DNA from: an uncultured Gammaproteobacteria bacterium
GTDB taxonomy: Bacteria; Pseudomonadota; Gammaproteobacteria; Francisellales; CACEW01
DNA length: 38,998 nt
Direction: 5' to 3'
NCBI GenBank assembly: GCA_902563055.1
Contig: CACEWE010000016.1
Location: 1-38,998 of the forward strand
Shown: positions 23,227-32,114 of the stretch, piece after piece
How the letters are laid out: every line of letters begins with the position of its first letter
Numbering within the stretch: position 1 is the first letter of the stretch
Position numbers and translations under genes: made by a program
Notes under the pieces: model-generated
The model's database searches: none
The model's input: only the letters and a program-made list of their open reading frames with translations
What the model was told of the DNA's origin: nothing

Positions 23227-25803
23227 CTAAAAGCTCGTATGTTTGAGTTTTGAGAGGAAATTAAGTGCATCAATTGGGGTGAGCTGATTAAGATCCAAGT
23301 TTTCTATTTGTGTAATACGAGGATCTGGCATTGGCTCAGGCGCAGGTGTATGCCCTGCATCGGTTTGTGGTCCTTGGTAGGATTGTGATTCTAAGCGTTT
23401 TAAATGTTGTTTGGCGCGAAGAATAATGCCACTGGGCATGCCTGCTAGCTGAGCCACTTGAATGCCATAGCTTTTAGATGCAGCTCCATCTTGTACTTTA
23501 TGTAAGAATACAATATTTTCTTCATGTTCAATGGCATCTAAGTGGACATTTTTAATGCTTGGGTATTGTTTTGGCAGGCTGGTGAGTTCGAAGTAGTGGG
23601 TTGCAAATAGGCAAAATGAGCCGAGTTTTTTAGCAATATATTCGCTACAGGCCCAGGCTATAGAAAGCCCATCAAAGGTGCTGGTGCCGCGGCCTATTTC
23701 GTCTATCAAAATAAGACTATTGGGTGTGGCTTGATGCAAAATGTGAGCCGTTTGGGTCATTTCTACCATAAACGTTGATTGTCCTTGGCTTAAGTCATCT
23801 CCGGCGCCAATTCTAGTAAAAATACGATCAATGGGGCCAATAGTGGCTTTTGTTGCTGGAATATAGGAGCCAGCATACGCCATAATAACCATCAGTGCAC
23901 ATTGGCGCATATATGTGGATTTTCCGCCCATGTTGGGGCCGGTAATCATAAGCATTTTTTGATTTTGATCCAGTTGGATATCATTAGGATGAAAATCACC
24001 ATTTAAGGAGTCCTCCACCACCAGGTAGCGTCCAGAGCTTATATCAATTTGCGGTGTTGCAACCAGATTAGGCTGAATCAGGTTTTTACTGCGCGCAAGC
24101 AGTGCAAAACTGTTTAAGGCATCAAGATCGGCAATGCCCTGTGCGCTTTGTTGTAGAGGTTTAAGGACCTGTAAGAGGCGTGATAATACGAGGTCATATA
24201 ATGCCTTTTCGCGCGCTAAGGCCTTATCTTTTGCGCTTAGGGCGCGTTCTTCAAAGCTTTTAAGCTCAGGGGTAATAAAGCGTTCTTGGTTTTTTAAGGT
24301 TTGGCGCCGGATATAGTGCTCTGGTACTTCTTGGGCCTGGGCCTTGGAGATTTCAATGTAATAGCCATGAACGCGGTTATAGCCGACTTTAAGGGTGCTA
24401 ATATTGGTTTCTTGGCGTTCTTTTTGTTCTAATTCTACTAAAAATGCTCCAGCACTTGAGCTTAAGGCCTTAAGTTCATCAAGTTCTGCATCAAAACCTT
24501 CTTTAATAACGCCACCATCACGAATCAGCGCTGGTGGTTGGTCGATAATGGCATCTTTAAGCAACTGCAGAGTTTCTGGGTGGGTGCCAATAGCACTTAG
24601 TATATCTTTGAGTAGAGGGTTTTGCTCTAAAGTAGAGGAAACTTGTTGTAGTTCTGGTAAAATCATCAGCGATTGGCGAATTTTTACCAGATCGCGAGGC
24701 CGAGCTGATTGGAGAGCAATGCGGCCCATAATACGTTCTAAATCGCCAATATTTCCAAGGCTTAAAGCCAGAGCCTCTTCGCGATTTGTCTCTAGAATAA
24801 CACCTGTGGCCTCTTGACGGGCAAGGACTGCTGTTTGGTCTATTAAGGGGTTTTTTATCCATCGTCCAAGACGTCTTGAGCCCATTGGAGTTTGGGTTTT
24901 ATCCATGACGCCCAAAAGAGAAAATTGTCGATCATTGGTATTGGAATGGCAAATCTCAAGATGCGCTAGAGAGATGCTATCGATTGCAATGGTGCTATGT
25001 TGTTGATGTGTGTAGAGAGTTTCAATATGTTCTAGAGAGGTTTTTTGAGTGTATTGGACATAGTCGATTAAGGCACCAGCAGCTTGAATACAAAGGGCTT
25101 GATCGTGGCAGGAGAAAATAGAGAGATTTTGCGTTTTAAAATGGTTTTTAAGCGCGTCGCTAGCGTGTTTAAAAGCAAAATGCCACGGTGCACGATAACT
25201 ACGGTGCAGGGTTTGTGTGCCAAGATCTAGGTGGTGTAGGTCTTCACTTAAAAGCAGCTCTTTGGGGCCAATACGCATCAGTTGGCTTTTAAGTGCTTCG
25301 ATATTTTCCAATAAGACAACTGCAAAGCTGCCACTTAGAAGGTCTAAGGTGCTTAGGCCAAACTGTCCTTTTGCTTCGCAGATGGCGGCAATTATACAAT
25401 CGCTCTGGTGGTCCATTAAGCCTTCATCGGATAAAGTTCCCGGGGTGATAATGCGCACTACTTCGCGTTTAACCGGGCCTTTGGCATTAACATTTCCAGT
25501 TTGCTCGCACACTGCAACTGATTCACCAAGGTCTAAGAGTTTTTTAATGTAGGGTTCGGCACTATGGTATGGTACACCACACATGGCAATTTTTTCACCA
25601 TTACTTTTGCCCCGATGGGTAAGGGTGATATCCAGGAGCGCTGCAGTTTTAGTGGCATCGCTGTAGAATAATTCATAAAAGTCGCCCATGCGGTAAAACA
25701 ACAATTCTTTGGGGTGTTTTTCTTTGATGCTTAGGTATTGCTGCATCATAGGCGTGTGCGCGCTATGGTCTGTTTGGGTTTTGCTTGGTGCTATGGTGGT
25801 CAT
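23227..25803 (-). CDS. mutS: DNA mismatch repair protein MutS
   Basis: An 858-residue mismatch sensor, close to the E. coli length of 853. The mismatch-binding motif ([15 protein letters not shown]) lies near the N-terminus. Next come connector, lever and clamp domains. The C-terminal ABC-type ATPase carries Walker [15 protein letters not shown], Walker [17 protein letters not shown] and [10 protein letters not shown]. The C-terminal tail includes the short helix used for tetramer formation. ATG at 25803 has a weak ribosome site. It is a single gene with its own promoter. It looks intact, so the strain should not be a mutator on this account. Confidence 0.98.
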   Translation of the reverse strand: MTTIAPSKTQTDHSAHTPMMQQYLSIKEKHPKELLFYRMGDFYELFYSDATKTAALLDITLTHRGKSNGEKIAMCGVPYHSAEPYIKKLLDLGESVAVCEQTGNVNAKGPVKREVVRIITPGTLSDEGLMDHQSDCIIAAICEAKGQFGLSTLDLLSGSFAVVLLENIEALKSQLMRIGPKELLLSEDLHHLDLGTQTLHRSYRAPWHFAFKHASDALKNHFKTQNLSIFSCHDQALCIQAAGALIDYVQYTQKTSLEHIETLYTHQQHSTIAIDSISLAHLEICHSNTNDRQFSLLGVMDKTQTPMGSRRLGRWIKNPLIDQTAVLARQEATGVILETNREEALALSLGNIGDLERIMGRIALQSARPRDLVKIRQSLMILPELQQVSSTLEQNPLLKDILSAIGTHPETLQLLKDAIIDQPPALIRDGGVIKEGFDAELDELKALSSSAGAFLVELEQKERQETNISTLKVGYNRVHGYYIEISKAQAQEVPEHYIRRQTLKNQERFITPELKSFEERALSAKDKALAREKALYDLVLSRLLQVLKPLQQSAQGIADLDALNSFALLARSKNLIQPNLVATPQIDISSGRYLVVEDSLNGDFHPNDIQLDQNQKMLMITGPNMGGKSTYMRQCALMVIMAYAGSYIPATKATIGPIDRIFTRIGAGDDLSQGQSTFMVEMTQTAHILHQATPNSLILIDEIGRGTSTFDGLSIAWACSEYIAKKLGSFCLFATHYFELTSLPKQYPSIKNVHLDAIEHEENIVFLHKVQDGAASKSYGIQVAQLAGMPSGIILRAKQHLKRLESQSYQGPQTDAGHTPAPEPMPDPRITQIENLDLNQLTPIDALNFLSKLKHTSF

Positions 25804-25832
25804 AGAGATTCGATCAGCGAAAAAGATGCAAC

Positions 25833-25862
25833 ATTATACCGTAAGCACGAAGGTATTTGCAA
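25833..25862 (-). promoter_or_regulatory. Promoter of mutS
   Basis: On the minus strand, TTGCAA (25857-25862) and TATAAT (25833-25838) are 18 bp apart, about 30 bases before the start codon. Confidence 0.6.
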
Positions 25863-25923
25863 GGAGACAAAAATATAATTCAAGTTAAAAGATTGATTAA
25901 AGCGCATGCATGTTTAAACATAA

Positions 25924-25951
25924 TTTACACAATGCTCTACAGAGATACAAT
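25924..25951 (+). promoter_or_regulatory. Promoter of the 730-residue membrane protein
   Basis: TTTACA (25924-25929) and TACAAT (25946-25951) are 16 bp apart, about 75 bases before the ATG. Confidence 0.5.
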
Positions 25952-26026
25952 TGCTCGATAACCATCATGACAAATTTTTCCACACACGATAGGATGGCGC
26001 TTTTAAACAAATTTGGGGAGATTTAA

Positions 26027-28219
26027 ATGGAGGGTAATACTGATGCTAGTAGTGTGGGATCTGATGCCGGTAGTGTAAATTCATATGAGGAGGTGATAGA
26101 TTTTGAAACAAAGGGTGAAACACTTATCTTGCCATCTCGTCCGATTGATAAACAGTTTGTGAAAATTGAGTTTTTTGGTGCTATCATGGAGTTTTTTTCT
26201 GGTTTTGATCGTGACTATACGGAGTTGCGCGAGACACCACATTTAAAAGATTTTCTTTATTACTCATCTAGATCAATATTAAGAATTGCTTATCTTCTTG
26301 CAGCAGCCTATAACTATCATGTTTTGACAAAAAATGTTGAAGAGTTTGCTATCGGAGAGGATATAAAGGTCAAGGATCTTCTTAGCTATAGCCCTATTAT
26401 TCTTATTCCTTTGCTTGCTTTGGTATGGGGTTTTTTTAGGTTTGCTCATAACTTATTTTTTACTTATATTTGTTGTACCGGTAGGTTGGAAGAAAAACAG
26501 TTGAAGGACAAGCTTTCAAAGGTGTATGTTGAATTATTAGCAAGTCTTAATACAGATGTTTATGGTAAAAAGGTTCCAGATGATAGGATGATATTAGAAG
26601 AAAAAAATTTTATATATTTCTTTCTTGAGGGGATAAAGTTCCTCAAATGGAGTAATGTTAGAAATGCAGGACAAGAAAAACGCATTATTAGAGAACGCAG
26701 GAGGCATATTGAAAACAAACCAGGATGTGTTGAGTTTGTTAGTGTTTTAGGGCTTATAATACGAGCAGTTAACGATGATAATGACAATGCGGATATACTA
26801 AAGTCGTTTTTTGATGATATAAATGGTAATACGATTGAAAAATCTCATCAAGGCCCCTGGGCTAGGCACTATCAAACGCATCTTAATCATGCAAGAAATA
26901 TTTTAAAAGCCTTTAAAGAGAAAAATATGCTTGCGCATATTAAACGAGTTTCTTCCTCAAATATCCTTCAGGGCACGGATTACCATGCACAGCTTGACAT
27001 GCGATTAAAGATGAAAGCAAAAATACACCCGTCCAATGATAGTGCTTTGAGGCAGAAATTTATCTCTAAAGCTGCAGCGAATTTTTTAGGGCTCTGTGCA
27101 CGTTCCTATTGGTTATTATTCTATACCGAAGGCTTATTGCGCTTTAAGATGACAACATATTGTTTCCTTTTTCTTTCAATTCATGGTGCTTACAATGTTT
27201 GGAATTTCCAAAATCGCTGGTTAGCATTAAGTGAATATAATTCTTACTTATATAATTCTTACTTAATTATGATTAATACGAGTTTCTTTTTCTTTTCTTG
27301 GTTTGCTTTAGATGGTCTTTTAAAATATGTGTATAACGATTTTAAAAGTGAATGTGAAAATAAAAAATTGTCTATATATATTGCTAAAGGTATAGAAAAT
27401 GAATTGGATAGCATCGGTAGATTGTCTGGATTAACAAAACCTTATAGTGTTTCTAGAGCAAGGAAGACCTTAAAATCTAATACGCCTGAAGGTGCTGAGG
27501 GCGGGGCTAGAAAGCTTGCTAAAGAATCCTCCTCATCTGATGGGCCAGAGACTCCATTGCTAAAAGCTCAAGATGTTCCTCATTCTCAAACGTTGCGGTT
27601 AAGGTTTAAAGAATCGCATAATTCTGCATCTATAGTAGATGAAATTTCATTATTAGATGAAATGCGTGAATCTTTACAAATTTTTATTTCAAAATTGATA
27701 GAGGTATATGGCTTAAGTTCACTTTCTTGTGCAACGATAGAGGCGCTTGTCTTAAGTGGTATGGTCCATAGCTTAAAAGTTGCACAACAATGGCATTGGA
27801 GCTTTATATCTATGGATGATCAGGGCTCTGGGTATATAAAGCCAAGAAAATTAAAGCTTACAAATAAAAAATTAGCTCAGGGCGCAAGTTTGCAAGAGCA
27901 AAGAAAACTAGCGATAGAGCATGCTATAGAGCATGCTGTGGACGGGTGTTCTAGAGTGGAGTCTATTACTAGTAATGATAAGTGTTTTCAGGCTATGAAG
28001 CTCTTATATTTGCATTATTTTGATCTGACAAGTTTTGGCATTTCTAAGCAGGCCTTCATAGAGATGACTAGAGATATGATGTTTTCATTTGCGCTTATTG
28101 GTTCCTTAGGCTTGGATTTGGAAGAAAGTGTTAGGCATCATAGTTTGGCTATGACTCCGCGCGAGCAAGTAATGATGAGAAAAGCAGTGGAACAATTTCA
28201 AAGACAAAAAGAAGGTTAA
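26027..28219 (+). CDS. Unknown 730-residue membrane protein, candidate effector
   Basis: I do not recognise a family. The N-terminus is Ser/Asp/Glu-rich (about 1-40). Hydrophobic segments lie near 83-98, 120-148, 355-395 (possibly two) and 412-435. They separate a large polar domain (about 150-350) from a C-terminal soluble half containing a low-complexity linker (475-525) and helical segments to the end. A region of aromatic repeats reads NSYLYNSYL. GGGGAG lies 7 bases before ATG. There is no signal peptide. The membrane segments in the middle of large polar domains, the charged tail and the isolated position fit membrane-inserting Dot/Icm effectors of Legionellales, but this is inference. 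Confidence 0.65.
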   Translation: MEGNTDASSVGSDAGSVNSYEEVIDFETKGETLILPSRPIDKQFVKIEFFGAIMEFFSGFDRDYTELRETPHLKDFLYYSSRSILRIAYLLAAAYNYHVLTKNVEEFAIGEDIKVKDLLSYSPIILIPLLALVWGFFRFAHNLFFTYICCTGRLEEKQLKDKLSKVYVELLASLNTDVYGKKVPDDRMILEEKNFIYFFLEGIKFLKWSNVRNAGQEKRIIRERRRHIENKPGCVEFVSVLGLIIRAVNDDNDNADILKSFFDDINGNTIEKSHQGPWARHYQTHLNHARNILKAFKEKNMLAHIKRVSSSNILQGTDYHAQLDMRLKMKAKIHPSNDSALRQKFISKAAANFLGLCARSYWLLFYTEGLLRFKMTTYCFLFLSIHGAYNVWNFQNRWLALSEYNSYLYNSYLIMINTSFFFFSWFALDGLLKYVYNDFKSECENKKLSIYIAKGIENELDSIGRLSGLTKPYSVSRARKTLKSNTPEGAEGGARKLAKESSSSDGPETPLLKAQDVPHSQTLRLRFKESHNSASIVDEISLLDEMRESLQIFISKLIEVYGLSSLSCATIEALVLSGMVHSLKVAQQWHWSFISMDDQGSGYIKPRKLKLTNKKLAQGASLQEQRKLAIEHAIEHAVDGCSRVESITSNDKCFQAMKLLYLHYFDLTSFGISKQAFIEMTRDMMFSFALIGSLGLDLEESVRHHSLAMTPREQVMMRKAVEQFQRQKEG

Positions 28220-28225
28220 GTGTTT

Positions 28226-28460
28226 TTAGCTATGGTATGCTTGCGCCTGTGCTACTTTGACGTTGCTTTCAATGGCAAGCGCACTAAAGAGTTGTTGGAT
28301 AATATAAAAAGCATATTGTGCAGCAATGTCTCTGGCAAAAACAGGAAAGTCAATGGCGGCGTTACCGTCGGCATTATCGGAAATGGTTCTAATAACCACG
28401 AAAGGAACTTGGTATATATTCCAGGATGAGACAATGGTCCCCCCTTAAATTTCTACTGCA
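28226..28460 (-). pseudogene. mtnN: Remnant of an MTA/SAH nucleosidase gene
   Basis: Read on the minus strand from 28438 to the TAA at 28226-28228, one frame encodes IYQVPFVVIRTISDNADG and continues through DFPVFARDIAAQYAFYII to the stop. This is the C-terminal end of 5'-methylthioadenosine/S-adenosylhomocysteine nucleosidase (Pfs), including the VPFVVIRxISDxAD motif with the catalytic Asp. Directly upstream, where the family has VDMEGA, the bases still resemble that motif (GCAGTAGAAATT, then GGGGGA) but need frameshifts, and a stop (TAA) interrupts it. The rest of the gene is missing. Short overlapping frames on either strand here are chance products. It ends 6 bases after the gene on the other strand. 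Confidence 0.75.
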
Positions 28461-28567
28461 TAGATTATTCTTGCTTAATTGTATAACCTTGAATCTATTT
28501 AATGCCTCAAAATTTTTAGTTTTTTGGTGTTTTTTTGCTAAAAAAAGTGTCCATTTTTACAATGAAA

Positions 28568-28576
28568 TGTTATAAT
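28568..28576 (+). promoter_or_regulatory. Extended -10 promoter overlapping the first kinase ATG
   Basis: TGtTATAAT at 28568-28576. The final AT is shared with the first possible ATG (28575-28577), so a transcript from here would start near 28583, beyond that codon. Confidence 0.5.
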
Positions 28577-29744
28577 GCGAATGTTTTTAACTTATGATTT
28601 TTGTTGTATGTATGCTCTTTCATGTTTGAGTTGTTTTAGAGGCTTTTTTCGCTCTTCAAGCTCATTTTCAGAAAGTACTTATAGTTTTGACGATGCTGAT
28701 TTCATTTCTACAGCTCATGAGCCTTTGGTGCAACATACAGGTTCAGATTATGGCACTAGGGAAGTATATGATTTTTTACAGCTTCCAAGACAAGAGTTAG
28801 AAAGTTGTCTCACGGATTTTAAGGAACAACCAATAAACGAACCTGTATCAGACAATTATACCAAAGATATTAAGATTTTAGTGAAGACTTATGCTGCTAC
28901 AAATGAAACAAACCATTGTTTTGAAGGAAAATTAGGCTCTGGTGGTTTTGCTACTGTTTTTAAGGTTCATAGTAATAGTCTTAAAGAGAGTTTTGCACTT
29001 AAAGTACTTAAAACCAAAAAAATAAAGAAAAATACTGTAGAAAAGCATACTAAACAACTTGAATGGAGTTGTGATTTTATTATTAAACTCTATGCCTTTG
29101 TCTTTACTACTGATAGTCTAGCTACATATATGGAAGCAGCATGGACAAGTGCATATATATTTTTCCAAGGAGCGTGTACTTTAGAGGAAAAAAAGCACCA
29201 GAATGATTATCAAAATAAAAAAAAATATCTCGATACCATGATCATCCATGTTGTAAATGGTTTAAAATTTTTACACAAAGAGCAAAAAGTTGTGCATGGT
29301 GATATAAAGCCAGAGAATATTTTAGTCATTAAGAGTAAAAGTGATCATATTAGATTTAAATTGTGTAATTTAAATATGGTTAAGCCGATAGGCGAAAAGG
29401 CTAATACGCGTGGGGGATCACTCATCTATATGGCTCCAGAGTCTAATGATACACAATGGCTAGTTGATCCAAGTGCTGATATGTTTTCTTTGGGAATGAC
29501 CATTCTTGATATAGGGAGCGTAGAGAGCTTTGAACGATTGAGTGACTTATACGCGTCCTGTCATATATGTTTTAAGTCTCAGAATAAACCAGAAGAGATG
29601 TCGGATAAGATTAAGAGCCTGTTTTGGCAATTAGAAACGAGCCGTGAAAATGAAAAATATGAAAAATGGGATACTATTAAAGGCCTTACTACAATTAATC
29701 CCAAAGATCGTACAAAATTAGATGCATTCGTGGAACTTTCATAG
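28575..29744 (+). CDS. Eukaryotic-type protein kinase fold, DFG Asp replaced; candidate effector
   Basis: A 389-residue frame with a kinase domain from about 113. Visible motifs: Gly loop GSGGFATV (121-128), the ATP Lys in FALKVLK (K143), catalytic loop HGDIKPENIL (241-250, D243, K245, N248), MAPES (286-290), DMFSLGMTI (D302), and the late Arg in NPKDRTKLDAF (R379). The DFG motif reads NLN (265-267), so the metal-binding Asp is lost; activity is doubtful or unusual. The N-terminal 110 residues are Cys- and Ser-rich with no family signal. The true start is uncertain: 28575, 28581 or 28608 all lack a Shine-Dalgarno site, and a promoter overlaps the first. Kinase effectors are known in Legionella; effector status here is inference. 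Confidence 0.78.
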   Translation: MRMFLTYDFCCMYALSCLSCFRGFFRSSSSFSESTYSFDDADFISTAHEPLVQHTGSDYGTREVYDFLQLPRQELESCLTDFKEQPINEPVSDNYTKDIKILVKTYAATNETNHCFEGKLGSGGFATVFKVHSNSLKESFALKVLKTKKIKKNTVEKHTKQLEWSCDFIIKLYAFVFTTDSLATYMEAAWTSAYIFFQGACTLEEKKHQNDYQNKKKYLDTMIIHVVNGLKFLHKEQKVVHGDIKPENILVIKSKSDHIRFKLCNLNMVKPIGEKANTRGGSLIYMAPESNDTQWLVDPSADMFSLGMTILDIGSVESFERLSDLYASCHICFKSQNKPEEMSDKIKSLFWQLETSRENEKYEKWDTIKGLTTINPKDRTKLDAFVELS

Positions 29745-29777
29745 TCATTGCATTAGTACTAAAGTGCGCAATGAAAA

Positions 29778-29797
29778 GTGCCTCTTTGACAAGGCAC
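29778..29797 (-). terminator. Weak hairpin after the slipin gene
   Basis: GTGCCT (29778-29783) and AGGCAC (29792-29797) form a 6-bp stem with an 8-base loop. On the minus strand it is followed by TTTTC, so it may end the nfeD-slipin transcript. Confidence 0.35.
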
Positions 29798-29815
29798 GTA
29801 CAATACAATGAGAAG

Positions 29816-30565
29816 CTACTTCGCCAACGTCTTAAGCGCACTAAGCATATCCATGGGCAGTGGGAAAACAATGGTCGAGCTTTTATCTCCGGCAATATCC
29901 ATTAAAGTTTGCAGGTAGCGCAGTTGAATAGAGCTTGGGTTTTTAGTTAAGACTTCAGCGGCAGATAAGAGTTTTTCAGAGGCTTGTAATTCCCCTTCGG
30001 CATTAATAATTTTAGCGCGTCTTTCTCTTTCGGCCTCTGCTTGACGAGCAATAGCACGAACCATACTCTCGTCAATATCAATATGTTTAAGCTCAACATT
30101 ATTAATTTTAATACCCCAGGCGTCGGTTTCAGAATCAAGAATTTTTTGCAGATCACCATTGAGCTTGTCGCGTTTAGAAAGCATTTCATCAAGATCGTGT
30201 TGGCCTAAGACCGAACGCAAGGTGGTTTGTGATAACTGACTAATGGCTTCATAGTAATTTTCAACTTGAATCACCGCTTTGGCAGGTTGTACTACTTTAA
30301 AATAAACCACAGCATTCACACGCACCGAGACATTATCGCGCGAGATCACATCTTGAGAGGGGATATCCATCACCACGGTACGCAGCTGCATTTTTACCAT
30401 TTGCTGCAGAAAGGGGATGATTAAAATAAGGCCCGGGCCTTTGGTGGAGCTATAACGCCCAAGCGTAAACACCACACCGCGTTCATATTCATTGAGAATA
30501 CGAATCATACTGATAACAAAAACTACTAAAACACCAATAAGAAAAAATGCAACGGCTTGGGACAT
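29816..30565 (-). CDS. Slipin (stomatin/SPFH-family) membrane protein
   Basis: A 249-residue SPFH/band-7 protein. An N-terminal hydrophobic hairpin or anchor (5-22) is followed by the characteristic [21 protein letters not shown] and [20 protein letters not shown]. The coiled-coil part holds [20 protein letters not shown], and the tail reads [20 protein letters not shown]. It forms oligomeric membrane scaffolds. The NfeD-type protease gene is immediately upstream, one base away, and the slipin ribosome site AAGGAG lies inside the end of nfeD. In archaea the paired protease cleaves the slipin C-terminal region, so the two are likely substrate and enzyme. Family usually named slipin-2 or YbbK/QmcA-like. 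Confidence 0.92.
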   Translation of the reverse strand: MSQAVAFFLIGVLVVFVISMIRILNEYERGVVFTLGRYSSTKGPGLILIIPFLQQMVKMQLRTVVMDIPSQDVISRDNVSVRVNAVVYFKVVQPAKAVIQVENYYEAISQLSQTTLRSVLGQHDLDEMLSKRDKLNGDLQKILDSETDAWGIKINNVELKHIDIDESMVRAIARQAEAERERRAKIINAEGELQASEKLLSAAEVLTKNPSSIQLRYLQTLMDIAGDKSSTIVFPLPMDMLSALKTLAK

Positions 30566-30566
30566 A

Positions 30567-31862
30567 TCAAGACTCCTTTATTTTTTTAACAACTAAGTGC
30601 AAGTTATCTACAGCTGTAACTTGAACTACATCTCCAGTAACAAGTGTCTCTTTTGAGCGCACTTGCCAGCATTCCCCATGAATGCGTACTCGAACTAAAT
30701 CCTCATCTATCGTAATGGTTCCAGTTTGATCGATCAAGGCGGTTTCACCAATAACAGATTTTCTACGATGCACCCGAACCACTATCGTAAAAATAAGTGC
30801 AAATAAAGCAAGCATGACTATAGTGGTGGCAATAATTAGCGGCATCGCAATTCGATAGGCAGGATCATGCTGATCTAGGAGCATAATTGACCCGATCACA
30901 AAACTAATCGTGCCACACAGTGCCAAAACTCCAAAACTGGTGACAAAAAGCTCTGCTACAAAGAGCAATAGTCCAAAACCGATTAAGGATAACCCTACAT
31001 AACTTATGGGTAAAAGTTGCATTGCATACAAACCAACAAGCAAACTAACAATGCCTAAAAGGCCAGGTAATAAGAGCCCTGGGTGGGTAATTTCAATCAC
31101 CACAGCCCAAAAGCCAACAATTAAGAGTAAATATGCAATATTAGGGTTGGTGATGGTTTCTAAAAAGCGAATTCGCCAGGTTTTGGCATAGGTTTCTATT
31201 TTAGGGTTGGGGGTGGTAAAGGTTTGTGGTTTTTCTTTTAAATAATAAGTGCGGTTTTGTGCCTTTTCAAGCGCTTGCTGTGGATTGTCAGCTATAAAGT
31301 TAATGACGCCTTGCTCAAGGGCACTTTGTGCAGTAATACTCGCACCTTCTAAGACCGCAGCTTTGGCAAAATCTACATTACGATGATTGGTTTGTGCCAG
31401 TGCCACAATGCTGGCTGTGGCATCTTGCTGGGCTTTATTCATTTGTGGGCTAAGCTTTTTGTCTCCTAGGGCGCCAGAAATGCCAACTGCAACCGGGGTT
31501 GCTGCACCAAGGTTGCTTGCTGGAGCCATAGCGGCAAGATGGGAGGCATAGAGAATAAAGGTGCCAGCGCTTGCAGCACGCGCTCCTTTGGGATAAACAA
31601 ATCCAAGTACGGGAATATTGCTTGCTAAAATAGTTTGATTAATATCACGCATCGATGTGGCTAAGCCGCCAGGGGTATTAATAGTTAATAAGATTGCAGA
31701 GGCATTTTCTTGCTGCGCATAGCGCATGCCTTCTTGCACATAGGTGCTGGTGGCAGGGCCTATGGCGGTGTTGATATCAATTTGCACTACTTTTGCATCT
31801 TGTGCAAAACCTAAAGAAAACATAAGAAACAAAGAAATGATTGAAAGAATAAAAGTACGCAT
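30567..31862 (-). CDS. NfeD-type membrane serine protease
   Basis: A 431-residue long-form NfeD protein. It has a signal peptide (1-20), then a ClpP-like protease domain ([15 protein letters not shown], nucleophile S98 in ARAASAGTF, likely general-base K143 in [12 protein letters not shown]). A block of four or five membrane helices (about 230-365) comes next, and a C-terminal OB-fold NfeD domain ([18 protein letters not shown]-like, [12 protein letters not shown]). It is co-transcribed with the slipin gene and probably works in membrane quality control. AGGTG lies 7 bases before the start codon. TATAAT on the minus strand at 31880-31885 is a possible -10. Confidence 0.93.
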   Translation of the reverse strand: MRTFILSIISLFLMFSLGFAQDAKVVQIDINTAIGPATSTYVQEGMRYAQQENASAILLTINTPGGLATSMRDINQTILASNIPVLGFVYPKGARAASAGTFILYASHLAAMAPASNLGAATPVAVGISGALGDKKLSPQMNKAQQDATASIVALAQTNHRNVDFAKAAVLEGASITAQSALEQGVINFIADNPQQALEKAQNRTYYLKEKPQTFTTPNPKIETYAKTWRIRFLETITNPNIAYLLLIVGFWAVVIEITHPGLLLPGLLGIVSLLVGLYAMQLLPISYVGLSLIGFGLLLFVAELFVTSFGVLALCGTISFVIGSIMLLDQHDPAYRIAMPLIIATTIVMLALFALIFTIVVRVHRRKSVIGETALIDQTGTITIDEDLVRVRIHGECWQVRSKETLVTGDVVQVTAVDNLHLVVKKIKES

Positions 31863-31949
31863 TAAAAAGCACCTATCAGATTATAGTGTAGAAAGTATAT
31901 CTCAGAATAAAATTCAAAACTAGCCTGGACATTTTAGGTGATTGTAAAG

Positions 31950-32114
31950 ATGGGCTTGATTGAATTACAATATCAAAATCATAAACTTAGTGTAAAGGCA
32001 CGGCCCTTACTTAAAAAGCATATTTTGGATGAATTTCAATCAGCAATGCATAAGTGTGATGTAAAAACTAAACTTTGTTTGCTTCAGGGATTATTTCCGT
32101 GCCATAAATTTTAA
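31950..32114 (+). CDS. Possible 54-residue small protein
   Basis: A short frame beginning ATG at 31950, with AGGTGA about 8 bases upstream. It is basic and Leu/Lys-rich (KARPLLKKHILDEFQ) and overlaps the 3' end of the convergent gene by 47 bases. It has no family signal. It could be a small protein, the remnant of a larger gene, or chance. It is the only content of the 31863-32067 gap. Confidence 0.2.
   Translation: MGLIELQYQNHKLSVKARPLLKKHILDEFQSAMHKCDVKTKLCLLQGLFPCHKF

Noticed and set aside
24395..24862. Antisense frames inside mutS
   Set aside because: Ser/Arg-rich chance frames opposite a fully conserved mutS coding sequence.
28220..28434. Small proteins of about 60-70 residues on either strand
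   Set aside because: They are out of frame with the recognisable nucleosidase remnant that explains this sequence.
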